From: CAZPMT01 sp964587655
GTDB lineage: Bacteria; Hydrogenedentota; Hydrogenedentia; Hydrogenedentales; SLHB01
Assembly: GCA_964587655.1 (NCBI GenBank)
Contig: CAZPMT010000014.1
Span: forward strand, 8,056-72,055
Length of the DNA: 64,000 bases
Direction of reading: 5' to 3'
The notes beneath the pieces were generated by a model. The model saw only the letters and a list, made by a program, of their open reading frames with translations. It had not been told where the DNA came from and did not search any database. Position numbers and translations under genes: made by a program. The stretch's first letter is position 1. The number at the start of each line of letters is the position of its first letter. Shown here piece by piece: positions 17,983-27,193 of this stretch.

Positions 17983-19011
17983 TTACTGCACGGTTACCTT
18001 GTCATACCACTCCTGCGCGTTTTCCTTCGTGATGCGGGCCGGTTCGAGGATCACCTCTTTCGGGACCTGCTCGCCGTGCGCAAGTTTGACCGCGAATTCG
18101 AGTCCTTCGGCCGCGCACGTGGGGTAGTAGAAGGTGCAGGCCAGCGTGCCTTCGATGACGCGTTTGATGCCGCCGTCGGGCCCGCCGAGCGCGTCCACGC
18201 CCACGAAGATCATCTCCTTGTCGCGTCCCGCGTTCTTCGCCGCCCAGTAGCAGCCGACCGCCATCGGATCGTTGTGCGCGTAAACGACGTCAATGTGCGG
18301 ATTAGCCTGAAGGATCGTCTCCATGCGTTTCAATGCTTCGTTTTGGATCCAGTTGGCGACGTCCTCGATCACCTTTACGCCCGGAATCGGATCGATGAAC
18401 TTGCGCGCGCCGTTGTGGCGTTCTTCCTGGGGTTTCGTGCCGAGCAGGCCCTTCATCTCCACGACAGTCGGTCCAATGCCTTTCACCTTAGCGTATTCCG
18501 CGACGTACTGGCCCGCCATCTCGCCGATCTTCACGTTGTCCGCGCCGACAAAGATATCGTACACCGGTTCGAGCAGGTTTCGTTCGAGACACACCACCTT
18601 GATGCCCTTTTCCTTCGCGCGTTTGACGGGTTCGGTGATGGGGGCGGCTTCATTCGGGGCGACGATCAAGACGTCGACCTTCTGTTGGATGAAGTTCTCG
18701 ATCTGTGCGATCTGCTTCGCGTTGTCCTGCTGCGCGTCCTGGAGAAGAAGCTCGCAGTCCGGATACTTTGCGATGTCCCTTTTCATGATGTTGTTCTGAG
18801 CCGTCCGGTACGGCTCGGCGCTGTTGCACTGCGAAAACGCGATCTTGAACTTATTCTTGGCGGGCTCGGCGGCCGTGCCGGACTTGGCCGCGGGCGCCGG
18901 CGCCGGCTCGCTCTTGGAACCGCAGCCGGCCATGTACAGGGCACACAACATCAAGACACAGCCGGAAATGATGCAACGACGCATTTCCATCCCATTGCTC
19001 GCGAGCTTCAT
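17983..19011 (-). CDS. Sugar ABC transporter substrate-binding lipoprotein (Peripla_BP_4)
   Basis: The protein has 342 residues. The ATG at 19011 follows GGAGGAG by 7 bases; the longer frame overlaps the permease gene without a ribosome site. The signal ends in LYMAGC, so it is a lipoprotein. The mature part has the type I periplasmic-binding fold of ribose/galactose-binding proteins: KIAFSQCNSAEPYRTAQN, VDVLIVAPNEAAPITEPV and VVYAHNDPMAVGCYWAAK. It delivers a sugar or inositol-like ligand to the permease encoded 20 bases upstream. No ATPase gene lies next to them. Confidence 0.9.
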   Translation of the reverse strand: MKLASNGMEMRRCIISGCVLMLCALYMAGCGSKSEPAPAPAAKSGTAAEPAKNKFKIAFSQCNSAEPYRTAQNNIMKRDIAKYPDCELLLQDAQQDNAKQIAQIENFIQQKVDVLIVAPNEAAPITEPVKRAKEKGIKVVCLERNLLEPVYDIFVGADNVKIGEMAGQYVAEYAKVKGIGPTVVEMKGLLGTKPQEERHNGARKFIDPIPGVKVIEDVANWIQNEALKRMETILQANPHIDVVYAHNDPMAVGCYWAAKNAGRDKEMIFVGVDALGGPDGGIKRVIEGTLACTFYYPTCAAEGLEFAVKLAHGEQVPKEVILEPARITKENAQEWYDKVTVQ

Positions 19012-19031
19012 TCGCGTTCTCCTCCCGCCGC

Positions 19032-20003
19032 TCACGCGGTCTTCTTCCTTCCCAAGAGCTGCAGCCACACGGCAACGAGTATGATAACGGCTTTCAACAT
19101 CCACTGCACGTTCTCGTCGACGCTGTTGAGCCCAAGCACATTGGACAGAATGCCGAGCGCCAAGGCCCCCACAATCGTGCCGAAGATGCCTCCCTTGCCG
19201 CCGGCCAGACTCGTCCCGCCAATCACCGCGGCCGCGATGGCGTCGAGTTCGTATGCCATGCCCGCCTTCGGATCGCCCTGGTGCGTTTCGCAGCAGTAGA
19301 GAACGCCGGCGATTCCCGCCACCAGCCCGCTGAGGAGATACACGCGGATCTTGACCCAGGCGACGTTGATGCCGGAAAGGCGCGCCGCGTCTTCGTTGCC
19401 GCCCACGGCCATGAGATAGCGGCCAAACCGGGTCATGTTGAGGAGCACCAGCGCTACAAGGGTGACCACCATGAAGGTGGGCACCACGAAGGCTTTCTGT
19501 CCGATGAAATCGACGATGGGCTTAGTGCGGTCGTCATAGCCGACGGCGATGGTCGCGTTGCCCACGAGCCATTTCGCAAGGCCGCGGCTGCCGATCATTA
19601 CGGCCAGCGTCACGATGAAGGGCTGCATACGCAGGCTTGTGATGACGATGCCCGCGGCGAGACCAAAGACGGAAGTCGCGCCCAGTGCCAGAAAGATCCC
19701 CAGAATCGGCGAGAGGCCCGCCGTCAATGAGGTGAACTTATAGGCGAAAACGGTGCAGGAGAGGGCAAGAAGCGAACCGACTGACAGGTCAATCCCGCCG
19801 CTGATAATGACCAACGTCATGCCCATCGCCAGAATGCCGATGTCGGAGATCTGCCGGAGCACGTTGGCCAGATTGTCCGCCCGCCAGAAAATGGGGGAAC
19901 CTGCATCGCGCGGTGAGAAGACCGTTGCGAGGACAATCACGAATGCAAGCGTGGCGAGCGGGCGAAGCCAAGCCCGTTGGGTCAGTTTTTCCTTCGCGCG
20001 CAT
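19032..20003 (-). CDS. Sugar ABC transporter permease (RbsC/MglC type, BPD_transp_2)
   Basis: The protein has 323 residues with eight or more hydrophobic segments. MTLVIISGGIDLSVGSLLALS is the hallmark of the RbsC/YjfF/MglC permeases, and GGNEDAARLSGINV followed by GGTSLAGGKGGIFGTIVGAL completes the pattern. It forms the membrane channel of a monosaccharide importer with the binding protein encoded just downstream. The usual duplicated ATPase (RbsA/MglA type) is missing on either side, so energy coupling must come from a gene elsewhere. Confidence 0.93.
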   Translation of the reverse strand: MRAKEKLTQRAWLRPLATLAFVIVLATVFSPRDAGSPIFWRADNLANVLRQISDIGILAMGMTLVIISGGIDLSVGSLLALSCTVFAYKFTSLTAGLSPILGIFLALGATSVFGLAAGIVITSLRMQPFIVTLAVMIGSRGLAKWLVGNATIAVGYDDRTKPIVDFIGQKAFVVPTFMVVTLVALVLLNMTRFGRYLMAVGGNEDAARLSGINVAWVKIRVYLLSGLVAGIAGVLYCCETHQGDPKAGMAYELDAIAAAVIGGTSLAGGKGGIFGTIVGALALGILSNVLGLNSVDENVQWMLKAVIILVAVWLQLLGRKKTA

Positions 20004-20309
20004 CGTTTAACGGTCAAACCCCTATCACGTCGATCATACGCTCATCGTAGCATCCGTGAAGGCAGGCTTCAAACCTTAGTAATCTCGCGCAGGCGTCGGC
20101 TTGGAAGTGGTAGGGGGGCGGTCCCGCGCGACCGGACAGTCTTGTGAGAGTTTCTCGGAGGTTCCGTTTGCAATACAGTAAAACCTTATGGTAAGAAGAG
20201 TAAAATGATCTTGCTTGATTAATAGTTACTAATGTGATAAGACCGGTAATGATGCTGGCTGGTCAATGGAAGTGCCGGACCTGCTGTTAATTCTTAGGAG
20301 GACGTGCGC
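20004..20309. other. Divergent regulatory region between the sugar permease and cysK
   Basis: No gene fits here. The stretch 20165-20245 is AT-rich against a GC-rich background. TTGCTT (20211-20216) with a TG-GATAAG near 20233-20241 could be a weak promoter for cysK. No SAM riboswitch or T-box elements were recognised. Confidence 0.4.
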
Positions 20310-21230
20310 ATGAGAGTATATGAAGATGCAAGCTTCAGTATCGGCAACACTCCTTTGGTGTCTTTGCTCAAGCTTGGAGCGGGCCTTAAGGCGAGGGTGC
20401 TTGGTAAAGTCGAGGGACGCAACCCGGGTTACTCGGTAAAATGCCGAATCGGGGCCGCGATGATTTGGGATGCCGAGAAGCGCGGTCTCATCAAGCCGGG
20501 CGGGACCATCATTGAGCCGACCTCCGGCAACACGGGCATCGCCCTCGCGTTCGTTTCGGCGGCGCGCGGGTACAAGCTTATCCTTACGATGCCGGAGACC
20601 ATGAGCATCGAGAGAAGGAGCATGCTGAAGGCTTACGGCGCCCAACTGATTCTCACCCCGGGTTCGGAAGGCATGCCTGGGGCGATACACGAAGCCGAGC
20701 GAATCGCGGCGGAAAACCCCGAGTATTTCCTGCCGCAGCAATTCAAGAATCCGGCCAACCCCGAGATCCATTTCAAGACCACAGGCCCCGAGATCTGGGA
20801 CGACACGGACGGTGAGATTGACGTGCTGGTCTCCGGTGTCGGCACCGGCGGAACGATTTCCGGTGTAAGCCGCTACATAAAGCAGTTCAAGAAGATCGAG
20901 AGCGTGGCCGTGGAACCGGCTACCTCGCCTGTCCTTTCCGGCGGCAAGCCGGGGCCCCACAAGATCCAGGGCATTGGGGCCGGCTTCAAGCCCGACGTGC
21001 TGGACCTCAGCCTGGTCGACCGGATCGAACAGGTCACGAACGAGGAATCTTTCGAGATCGCCCGTCGCTTGACACGCGAGGAAGGTATCATCAGCGGCAT
21101 CAGTTGTGGCGCGGCGACGGCAGTCGCCCTGCGTTTGGCGGCACAGGATCAGTACGAAGGCAAGACCATCGTAGTCGTTCTTCCGGATTCGGGAGAACGC
21201 TACTTGTCAACGCCTTTGTTTGAAGGATAA
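20310..21230 (+). CDS. cysK: Cysteine synthase A (O-acetylserine sulfhydrylase)
   Basis: The protein has 306 residues. The ATG at 20310 follows AGGAGG by 8 bases. It is a PLP enzyme that makes cysteine from O-acetylserine and sulfide. K44 in NPGYSVKCRIGAAMI is the PLP lysine, TSGNTGIAL binds the substrate carboxylate, GVGTGGTISG binds the PLP phosphate, and PDSGERYLSTPLF is the usual end. The SVKCR form, as in E. coli CysK, separates it from cystathionine beta-synthases. It lies 33 bases before metY. Confidence 0.95.
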   Translation: MRVYEDASFSIGNTPLVSLLKLGAGLKARVLGKVEGRNPGYSVKCRIGAAMIWDAEKRGLIKPGGTIIEPTSGNTGIALAFVSAARGYKLILTMPETMSIERRSMLKAYGAQLILTPGSEGMPGAIHEAERIAAENPEYFLPQQFKNPANPEIHFKTTGPEIWDDTDGEIDVLVSGVGTGGTISGVSRYIKQFKKIESVAVEPATSPVLSGGKPGPHKIQGIGAGFKPDVLDLSLVDRIEQVTNEESFEIARRLTREEGIISGISCGAATAVALRLAAQDQYEGKTIVVVLPDSGERYLSTPLFEG

Positions 21231-21263
21231 CGGCACAACAACGCTTGTAAGGAGAAACGAGTA

Positions 21264-22568
21264 ATGAGCAGTCCGGTTAACTACGACACAATGTCTTTGC
21301 ACGCGGGGCAGGTTGCCGACCCGACTACCAACGCCCGCGCTGTTCCCATCTATCAGACGACTTCGTACGTGTTCCGGTCGGTGGAACACGCGGCGAATCT
21401 TTTTGGGTTAAAGGAATTCGGCAACATTTACACGCGCATCATGAACCCGACCAACGACGTGCTCGAGAAGCGGCTCGCCGCGTTGGACGGCGGGACGGGC
21501 GCCTTGTCGCTTGCGTCAGGGCAATCGGCGATAACCCTGTCCATTCTTAACATCACGCGCTGCGGACAGAACATCGTGTCCACGAGTTTTCTCTATGGAG
21601 GCACGTACAATCTGTTCCATTACACGCTGCCCAGGCTCGGGATCGAAGTGCGTTTCGTGGATTCGTCGGACCCGGCCAATTTTGAAAAGGCCATCGATGA
21701 CAATACCCGCCTGCTCTTCACGGAATCCATCGGCAATCCGAAGAACAACGTGGATGACTTTCCCGGGATCGCCGCCGTGGCCCACAAGCACGGAATCCCG
21801 CTCATCGTCGACAACACAGTATCGCCTCCGCCCCTCCTGCGCACTTTCGATCTTGGCGCGGACATCAACGTCTACTCGTTGACGAAGTTCATCGGCGGGC
21901 ACGGCACCAGCATCGGCGGGGCCATTGTCGAATCAGGGACGTTCAACTGGAACAACGGCAAGTTTCCCGAGATCGTCGATCCGGACCCGTCGTATCACGG
22001 CGTGAGCTACTGGCAGGCCTTCGGCAACCACGACAAGGCGGTGGCGCCGGGCCTCGCGTACATCCTGAAGACGCGCGTCCAGCTCTTGCGCGACCTCGGC
22101 CCCTCGCTGGCGCCGCAGAACGCCTTCCTGTTTCTGCAAGGACTGGAGACGCTGCCGTTGCGCATCCGGCAGCACTCGACAAACGCGCTTGCCGTAGCGC
22201 AGTGGCTCGAAAAGCATCCGGGCGTGACCTGGGTGAATTATCCGGGTCTGCCGAGCCATGCCGACCATGCCCGCGCCAAGAAGTTCCTCAAGGAAGGCTG
22301 CGGCGCCATCGTAGGCTTCGGCATAAAGGGCGGCCGCGAAGCCGGAATCAAGCTGATCGACAACGTGAAACTCTTCTCGCACCTGGCCAACATCGGGGAC
22401 GCCAAGAGTCTCATCATTCATCCGGCCTCGACAACGCATCAACAGTTGAGTCCTGAAGAACAGATCAGCACGGGCGTCACGGATGATTATGTCCGCCTTT
22501 CAGTCGGCTTGGAGAACATCGAAGACATTATTGCTGATCTGGACCAGGCGCTGAAAGCAGCGAAGTAA
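21264..22568 (+). CDS. metY: O-acetylhomoserine aminocarboxypropyltransferase (sulfhydrylase)
   Basis: The protein has 434 residues, typical for MetY/Cys-Met-metabolism PLP enzymes. It combines O-acetylhomoserine with sulfide to give homocysteine. The ATG follows AAGGAG. Key motifs: YTRIMNPTNDVLEKRLAALDGG, a TSFLYGGTYNLF loop, and SLTKFIGGHGT in which K208 binds PLP; NTVSPPPLLRTFDLGADI precedes it. With cysK it forms a sulfide-assimilation pair. It converges on the DUF4450 gene, leaving only 9 bases between. Confidence 0.94.
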   Translation: MSSPVNYDTMSLHAGQVADPTTNARAVPIYQTTSYVFRSVEHAANLFGLKEFGNIYTRIMNPTNDVLEKRLAALDGGTGALSLASGQSAITLSILNITRCGQNIVSTSFLYGGTYNLFHYTLPRLGIEVRFVDSSDPANFEKAIDDNTRLLFTESIGNPKNNVDDFPGIAAVAHKHGIPLIVDNTVSPPPLLRTFDLGADINVYSLTKFIGGHGTSIGGAIVESGTFNWNNGKFPEIVDPDPSYHGVSYWQAFGNHDKAVAPGLAYILKTRVQLLRDLGPSLAPQNAFLFLQGLETLPLRIRQHSTNALAVAQWLEKHPGVTWVNYPGLPSHADHARAKKFLKEGCGAIVGFGIKGGREAGIKLIDNVKLFSHLANIGDAKSLIIHPASTTHQQLSPEEQISTGVTDDYVRLSVGLENIEDIIADLDQALKAAK

Positions 22569-22577
22569 GACGCGGCA

Positions 22578-25500
22578 TTATCTCAGCACGGTGGCGCCCA
22601 TTACGCCGAATATGACGTCGTTGGCGACGGCATCGAGGCGCACGGACTTGAGCAGCGCGCCCGGACGCAAATCGAACGCGACGAGATGCGCCTCGGTATC
22701 GACGTTGACCGGCTTCGTAATATCCTGTACCTGCGATGAACCGGCCGGTCCGAAACGGCCGCCCAGATTCTCGAAACCGTTCGCCGCGGTGTCGTGCCAA
22801 CGGCCGCACCACGTGCTCCAGCAGTCGCCGATATCGATCGGACTCACGAGATCCTTTGAATCCGTATCGCCGTTCTCGTATTCCAGAGTCACGCGCAGGT
22901 TCGGGACGTAGCTCTGAGTCGGAAACGACATCCCGCTCAGCATTAGATAGAGCGTCTTCCCTGACGCGTTTACGGGAAACTCGATCGTCGTCGGAAATGC
23001 GCCGGCTTGCGTTACGATCCCGATATTGGGACCTTCCTTCGCTGTCTTGAACGGGATCCCGTCCGTGGTCCAGGCAACGCTGTCCGCTCCCACCTTTGCG
23101 CGCCACGCCGCGTCGCTGGGAACTTGCACGGGATCGCCATGGTGTCGCGCGCCGAGATGGTCCTTCCAATAGTCAAAGCCAACGGTGCTTGCACCGGGCG
23201 GCGGAGGCGTCGCCTCTTTCGAGACCTTGCCGAGCGCTTCCAGGATTGTTGAGTTGTAGGCGCTTTTCAGATCGATGAGATTCCATCGCGCGAGATCGCG
23301 ATCCGGCAATCGCGGCGCCGCCCAAACCGCGGGCATCTGTTTCGGCGCTTCCCCTTCGATCCGGAGTGAGACTGGAAGCCACGTCTCGCACTCTTTCTTT
23401 CCCGATAGAACGAACAAAAGCCCCGGACCGGGATCGCATTGAACCGCGCCTCTCAACACTCCATCCCTAAGTGTTGGGTTAGCCAGGATCCTCTGTGTGT
23501 CTCTGAAGTCCGTAATCCGCGCATTCGGCAGAGACAGTTCATAATCCGTATTGCGCTTGACGCACTGCTCGCTCGTAACGCGCGCGTTCGCTGAGACGTA
23601 GGTAGCGGTGATGTTCCCTCGCCTGCCCGGCTCGGTCTCAACGACGAGCCACGAAACCCCGATGCCGGGCTCAACACGGAAAGGTTTCTCTTTTCCGTCA
23701 ACCGTAACACGATCGACCTGCGACGCCTGGAGCGGCAGACGCAAATGCACTAAGTTCCGCTCAACAGACTCCCATTCAATGCTGGTTCCCTCTGGATTCC
23801 GCCTCCATTTGTACGAAAACAAGGGAGTCTTGATCGAGGCCTCGGACCATTCTGAAGGGAATTGCGGAGTGAGTTGCACGTAACCGTCCGGCAACTTCGG
23901 CGCGATGCCGAACAGCCCCTCCGTCACGGTTCTCATCCACATGCTGATGGCGTCGGCGAATTCGTCATTCGCGCGCTGGCGGCCGTCGGCAAATGAGTGG
24001 CACGACAAGCCCCCGGGCGTCGGACCGTTGAAGATACCGCACAAAGTCGAGCGCAGGATCGAGTACGCCTCATCCGCGCGCCCGCCAAGGTAGTTGGTGA
24101 GGGCGAAATTGAGTTCCTCCGCATATGCCATTTCGTGCGTGCTGTGGGTATAGGAACGGCCGCTGTTCGGAAACCAGTTCGAACTCCAGAACTGCTTCCC
24201 GCCGCCTGGCGCGGCCTCCGTACCGAGATTCGTGTCGGCCCAATGCAGCATCTCGTAGATCTGGAATTGGTCCGCGGCCCCGAACTCGGCCGAATGATAG
24301 ATCGTCGGAAGCTCGGGTTGCCGATGCAGGAGCTTCGCCGCGCGCGTATCGACGTATTCGGCGAATACGCCTTCGCGCGGCATCCACAGCTTCTTCTGCA
24401 TTGCCGCGCGGATCGCCTCGGCGCGTTCCTCGAAAGGTTTGGGATCCTCGCCGAGCCGCCGCGCAAGGTTAGCGAGAAACCGGTGCGCGCCCAGCATGTA
24501 CGCGGACGCCTGCGCGCACTGGCCTTGTATATACCAATGCGAATCGCTGATCCACGTGTTGAGCGCGTTCTCGTACAAGAACTCATTCCCCGGCTGAAGA
24601 CGCCGGCCTTCCCATTCCACGATCCCTTTCAGGATCGGAAATATCTCGCGCATGAGTTCGAGGTCGTTGGTGTAATCGAAGTAGTGGCGAACATGATCGA
24701 GAAACACCTCGTTCATGTTGTAGAAAACGCCGCCAGGCGTATCGAGCAGGCTGGTTAATGCCCCGGCGTCGTCCCCCTTCTTCACCAAACCCAAGGAGAC
24801 GAAGTTCCGGATGGCCCTCTGTATCCGATCCGTGCAGCCGGAACAGGTCATCCCATACCAGCCCCGCCAGCCCAGATATCCGAACCGCCACGACCACCCG
24901 CCGTGCATGACCGTCGAATCTCCCCATGTGCCCTCGGTCGCAAACAACATCATGCGGGCCGCGGCGTCAAGGTGCGGGTCCGGCGTCTGCGTGCAAACGC
25001 GAGAGGCAATGCTCTTGTTGCGACCGAGAGCCGCTTCCCACGCCTGTTTGGGATGCCGTATGGCCTCCTCGATGTCGCCGCCCATGCCGATAACGATGTA
25101 ACCCTCGCGTGTAAGCTCCACCTCGGCGACGGCGACGCGGTTCGCTTGGGCGTCGCTCCGGGTCGAATGCCATTCCGTTGCCCGGGAAAGCGCGGACGGG
25201 CACGTGGCGAACGCGTTCGGATCGCCACAGCCGGTCTTCGACGTCCATGAATCTCCGCCCTGGATGACAGCCTGCCAGTCCGGAATGAAGCGCGGCGCGG
25301 CGAAAACCTGCTCCATAATCGAATCCGACTTGTCGAATGAGCGGTGAAGCTCGAACCGATTACCGATCCACTGGATGCGGTCCTTCGCGCACTGCGCGGG
25401 CGCGAAGCTGAACGCGAGGTCCGTCATCGCGTAGTTGGTGAAGAAGCCAGAGGCGCCGCCATAGGCCCACGTGAGCCGGGCCGGTGCATCGAGTCCCTTG

Positions 25501-26156
25501 ACCGCCACCTTGACTATCAGACCGGCGCTCCTCGCGAGGGCCACCGCTTCCAGGCGGACCTCAACACCAGGAAAACCGGGATCGCTCACGACGTAGTCCA
25601 TTCGCCCGTCAACGTAACGCACGTCGAGGTCCGCCCACTGATGCAGCCACTTGCTCGTGCCCGCTTCTGAAGTCAGCCCGATGAAAAGATGTCCAAGAAG
25701 GCCGCCCGCCGAATGAAAATCAAACAGGAATCGCGGTTCGTTGTACGCCACCACCAGCGGACGGAAACCGCATTGCGGAAACTTCGCACGTTCGGCCTCC
25801 GTCCAGACGAGCGACTTGTCCGCGGGCGGATACAACGGCCTTCGATGAAGGCGTGGATTTTCCTTCCCCGGCAGCGTGGCAAAGGCATGCCCCGCCCCGT
25901 AATCGCTCGCGCCGGTGTTCACCACGCCGATCTGCGTACCCGGCCGGAGGCGGGGTGCACCCGGCTCCGCCGTGAGTCGAATCCGCCACCCGCCCTCAAT
26001 CGGCAAATAGCAATCCACTACCCTCACGGATTCCTGCGCGGTAGCCACCGACAGTACACAGAACCACATCACCAGCGCTAGGGACACCACGCCGCTGCGC
26101 CAAAACCCTACTACCATCCCACTGGATGCAGGAAATCCTTCTCCTCCTTCCGTCAC
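22578..26156 (-). CDS. Large secreted DUF4450 family protein (putative glycoside hydrolase)
   Basis: The protein has 1192 residues. The GTG at 26156 has AAGGAG 10 bases upstream; an ATG at 26117 is an alternative. A signal peptide with core VVSLALVMWFCVLSVATA follows. The N-terminal half (ESVRVVDCYLPIEGGWRI ... LVVAYNEPRFLFDFHS) matches DUF4450. The middle (about 440-820) is helix-rich with WGDSTVMHGGWSWRFGYLGWRGWYG and NSGRSYTHSTHEMAYAEELNF, resembling (alpha/alpha)6-barrel hydrolases. A beta-sandwich region follows, and the last 190 residues look like a discoidin-type carbohydrate-binding domain. Activity on a plant or algal glycan is inference. Confidence 0.8.
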   Translation of the reverse strand: MTEGGEGFPASSGMVVGFWRSGVVSLALVMWFCVLSVATAQESVRVVDCYLPIEGGWRIRLTAEPGAPRLRPGTQIGVVNTGASDYGAGHAFATLPGKENPRLHRRPLYPPADKSLVWTEAERAKFPQCGFRPLVVAYNEPRFLFDFHSAGGLLGHLFIGLTSEAGTSKWLHQWADLDVRYVDGRMDYVVSDPGFPGVEVRLEAVALARSAGLIVKVAVKGLDAPARLTWAYGGASGFFTNYAMTDLAFSFAPAQCAKDRIQWIGNRFELHRSFDKSDSIMEQVFAAPRFIPDWQAVIQGGDSWTSKTGCGDPNAFATCPSALSRATEWHSTRSDAQANRVAVAEVELTREGYIVIGMGGDIEEAIRHPKQAWEAALGRNKSIASRVCTQTPDPHLDAAARMMLFATEGTWGDSTVMHGGWSWRFGYLGWRGWYGMTCSGCTDRIQRAIRNFVSLGLVKKGDDAGALTSLLDTPGGVFYNMNEVFLDHVRHYFDYTNDLELMREIFPILKGIVEWEGRRLQPGNEFLYENALNTWISDSHWYIQGQCAQASAYMLGAHRFLANLARRLGEDPKPFEERAEAIRAAMQKKLWMPREGVFAEYVDTRAAKLLHRQPELPTIYHSAEFGAADQFQIYEMLHWADTNLGTEAAPGGGKQFWSSNWFPNSGRSYTHSTHEMAYAEELNFALTNYLGGRADEAYSILRSTLCGIFNGPTPGGLSCHSFADGRQRANDEFADAISMWMRTVTEGLFGIAPKLPDGYVQLTPQFPSEWSEASIKTPLFSYKWRRNPEGTSIEWESVERNLVHLRLPLQASQVDRVTVDGKEKPFRVEPGIGVSWLVVETEPGRRGNITATYVSANARVTSEQCVKRNTDYELSLPNARITDFRDTQRILANPTLRDGVLRGAVQCDPGPGLLFVLSGKKECETWLPVSLRIEGEAPKQMPAVWAAPRLPDRDLARWNLIDLKSAYNSTILEALGKVSKEATPPPPGASTVGFDYWKDHLGARHHGDPVQVPSDAAWRAKVGADSVAWTTDGIPFKTAKEGPNIGIVTQAGAFPTTIEFPVNASGKTLYLMLSGMSFPTQSYVPNLRVTLEYENGDTDSKDLVSPIDIGDCWSTWCGRWHDTAANGFENLGGRFGPAGSSQVQDITKPVNVDTEAHLVAFDLRPGALLKSVRLDAVANDVIFGVMGATVLR

Positions 26157-26174
26157 GCTCAGATAACTCCTTGT

Positions 26175-26372
26175 CTATTTCTTGGGACGCGGAGGAGGAT
26201 CGGGAATGGGATCTGGCGGCCCAATCTCTGTACGCGAAGGCCCGTGGGGTTCTGACGGCGCGGGCGGCGGCGCAGGCCTTGTCGGCCGGCTTGGCGCAGG
26301 CGGCGGCGCAGGTGTTGGCTTGGATGGCTCAGGCCGCGTTGACGAAGGCTTCTCTCTGTCACTCATTGACAT
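26175..26372 (-). CDS. Tiny proline-rich protein
   Basis: The protein has 65 residues, 25 of them proline, in PAPPPAPSRPTRPAPPPAPS-like runs with interspersed basic residues and a C-terminal RPKK. The ATG has a strong GGAGG 8 bases upstream. It starts 16 bases after the two-TM gene and ends 18 bases before the DUF4450 start. It has no signal peptide, so it is presumably an unstructured cytoplasmic protein or a ligand for an SH3-like or membrane partner. The ribosome site and tight spacing support a real gene; sequence bias alone would not. Confidence 0.6.
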   Translation of the reverse strand: MSMSDREKPSSTRPEPSKPTPAPPPAPSRPTRPAPPPAPSEPHGPSRTEIGPPDPIPDPPPRPKK

Positions 26373-26388
26373 GCCCTTTACCTCCAGA

Positions 26389-26910
26389 TTAATGTTTCTT
26401 CTTTAGTTCCAAACGAGTGTTCAGGGCGTCCTGAGCCCTACGCTCAAGTCGTTTAGTTCGCATAGTATCTTGCTTGATGCGCCCAATGCCCTGCGCGTAT
26501 CGCGTTCGGTATCGATCGAGCTTGCCCTGGAACTCCGTCACTGGGAAGGTAGGGTTGACTGCCATCCGGCCACGCAAACCCTCCAGCTCCACCCTAAGCA
26601 CCGCGAAGTAGTTTGTGAGCGGACACAAATCGCGCAGGCGTGTCGGAACAGCAAACTGCGTGTGCAAGATTGCTGAAAACGCGCCCACGCCCGCGAGAAT
26701 CGTCCACATGGTTCTAAAGTACGGTTGGTTCCATAGCGCCCAACCAGCTACTGCCGATCCCGACGCAGTGAGAGCCACGAAGACTCTGGACAACTCGTCC
26801 AAGGTTGACCATCTCCTGACGACTTGCTCGACGCAAATCTCCTCGAAGTAGACTTGATAGTAGAGGCGCCACGCCTCGCCCCACAGCTCATCTCTGGGAT
26901 CATGGTTCAT
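26389..26910 (-). CDS. Small two-TM membrane protein with basic C-terminal tail (SLATT-like layout)
   Basis: The protein has 173 residues. The ATG at 26910 is preferred because GGGAGGGG lies 5 bases upstream; the frame is open for 13 more codons. Residues 43-61 and 67-86 form a TM hairpin, preceded by an amphipathic acidic helix and followed by a long charged helix ending in basic residues (RRAQDALNTRLELKKKH). This layout is that of SLATT-type two-TM effectors of nucleotide-signalling defence systems, but no specific motif confirms it. It is followed at once by the proline-rich gene. Confidence 0.6.
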   Translation of the reverse strand: MNHDPRDELWGEAWRLYYQVYFEEICVEQVVRRWSTLDELSRVFVALTASGSAVAGWALWNQPYFRTMWTILAGVGAFSAILHTQFAVPTRLRDLCPLTNYFAVLRVELEGLRGRMAVNPTFPVTEFQGKLDRYRTRYAQGIGRIKQDTMRTKRLERRAQDALNTRLELKKKH

Positions 26911-27193
26911 CTTGTCCCCTCCCGACCACTCCGCGCTGTGGCACGCCATTCAGAGCCACCTGTCAATCGTTTCAGCTTTGTAACACATCTCCTACCGCGA
27001 CTCAGACCGAGTGTAATTATACACAGAGAAGGCCGTAGCGTCAAATTCCGGCATGTCTTCAGACACGCGTTACAGAGGCAGAAGTGGAGCCTATGCCAAG
27101 TTCCGTATGTCTTGCCCCTTGCCTTGACCATTGCGTCTGTTGTCTCCGAAGTAGCGGCCTTGCCTCCCTTCGATCCATATCGATCGCCGGTAA

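Noticed and set aside
20004..20309. SAM riboswitch or T-box upstream of cysK-metY
   Set aside because: None of the conserved core elements were recognised.
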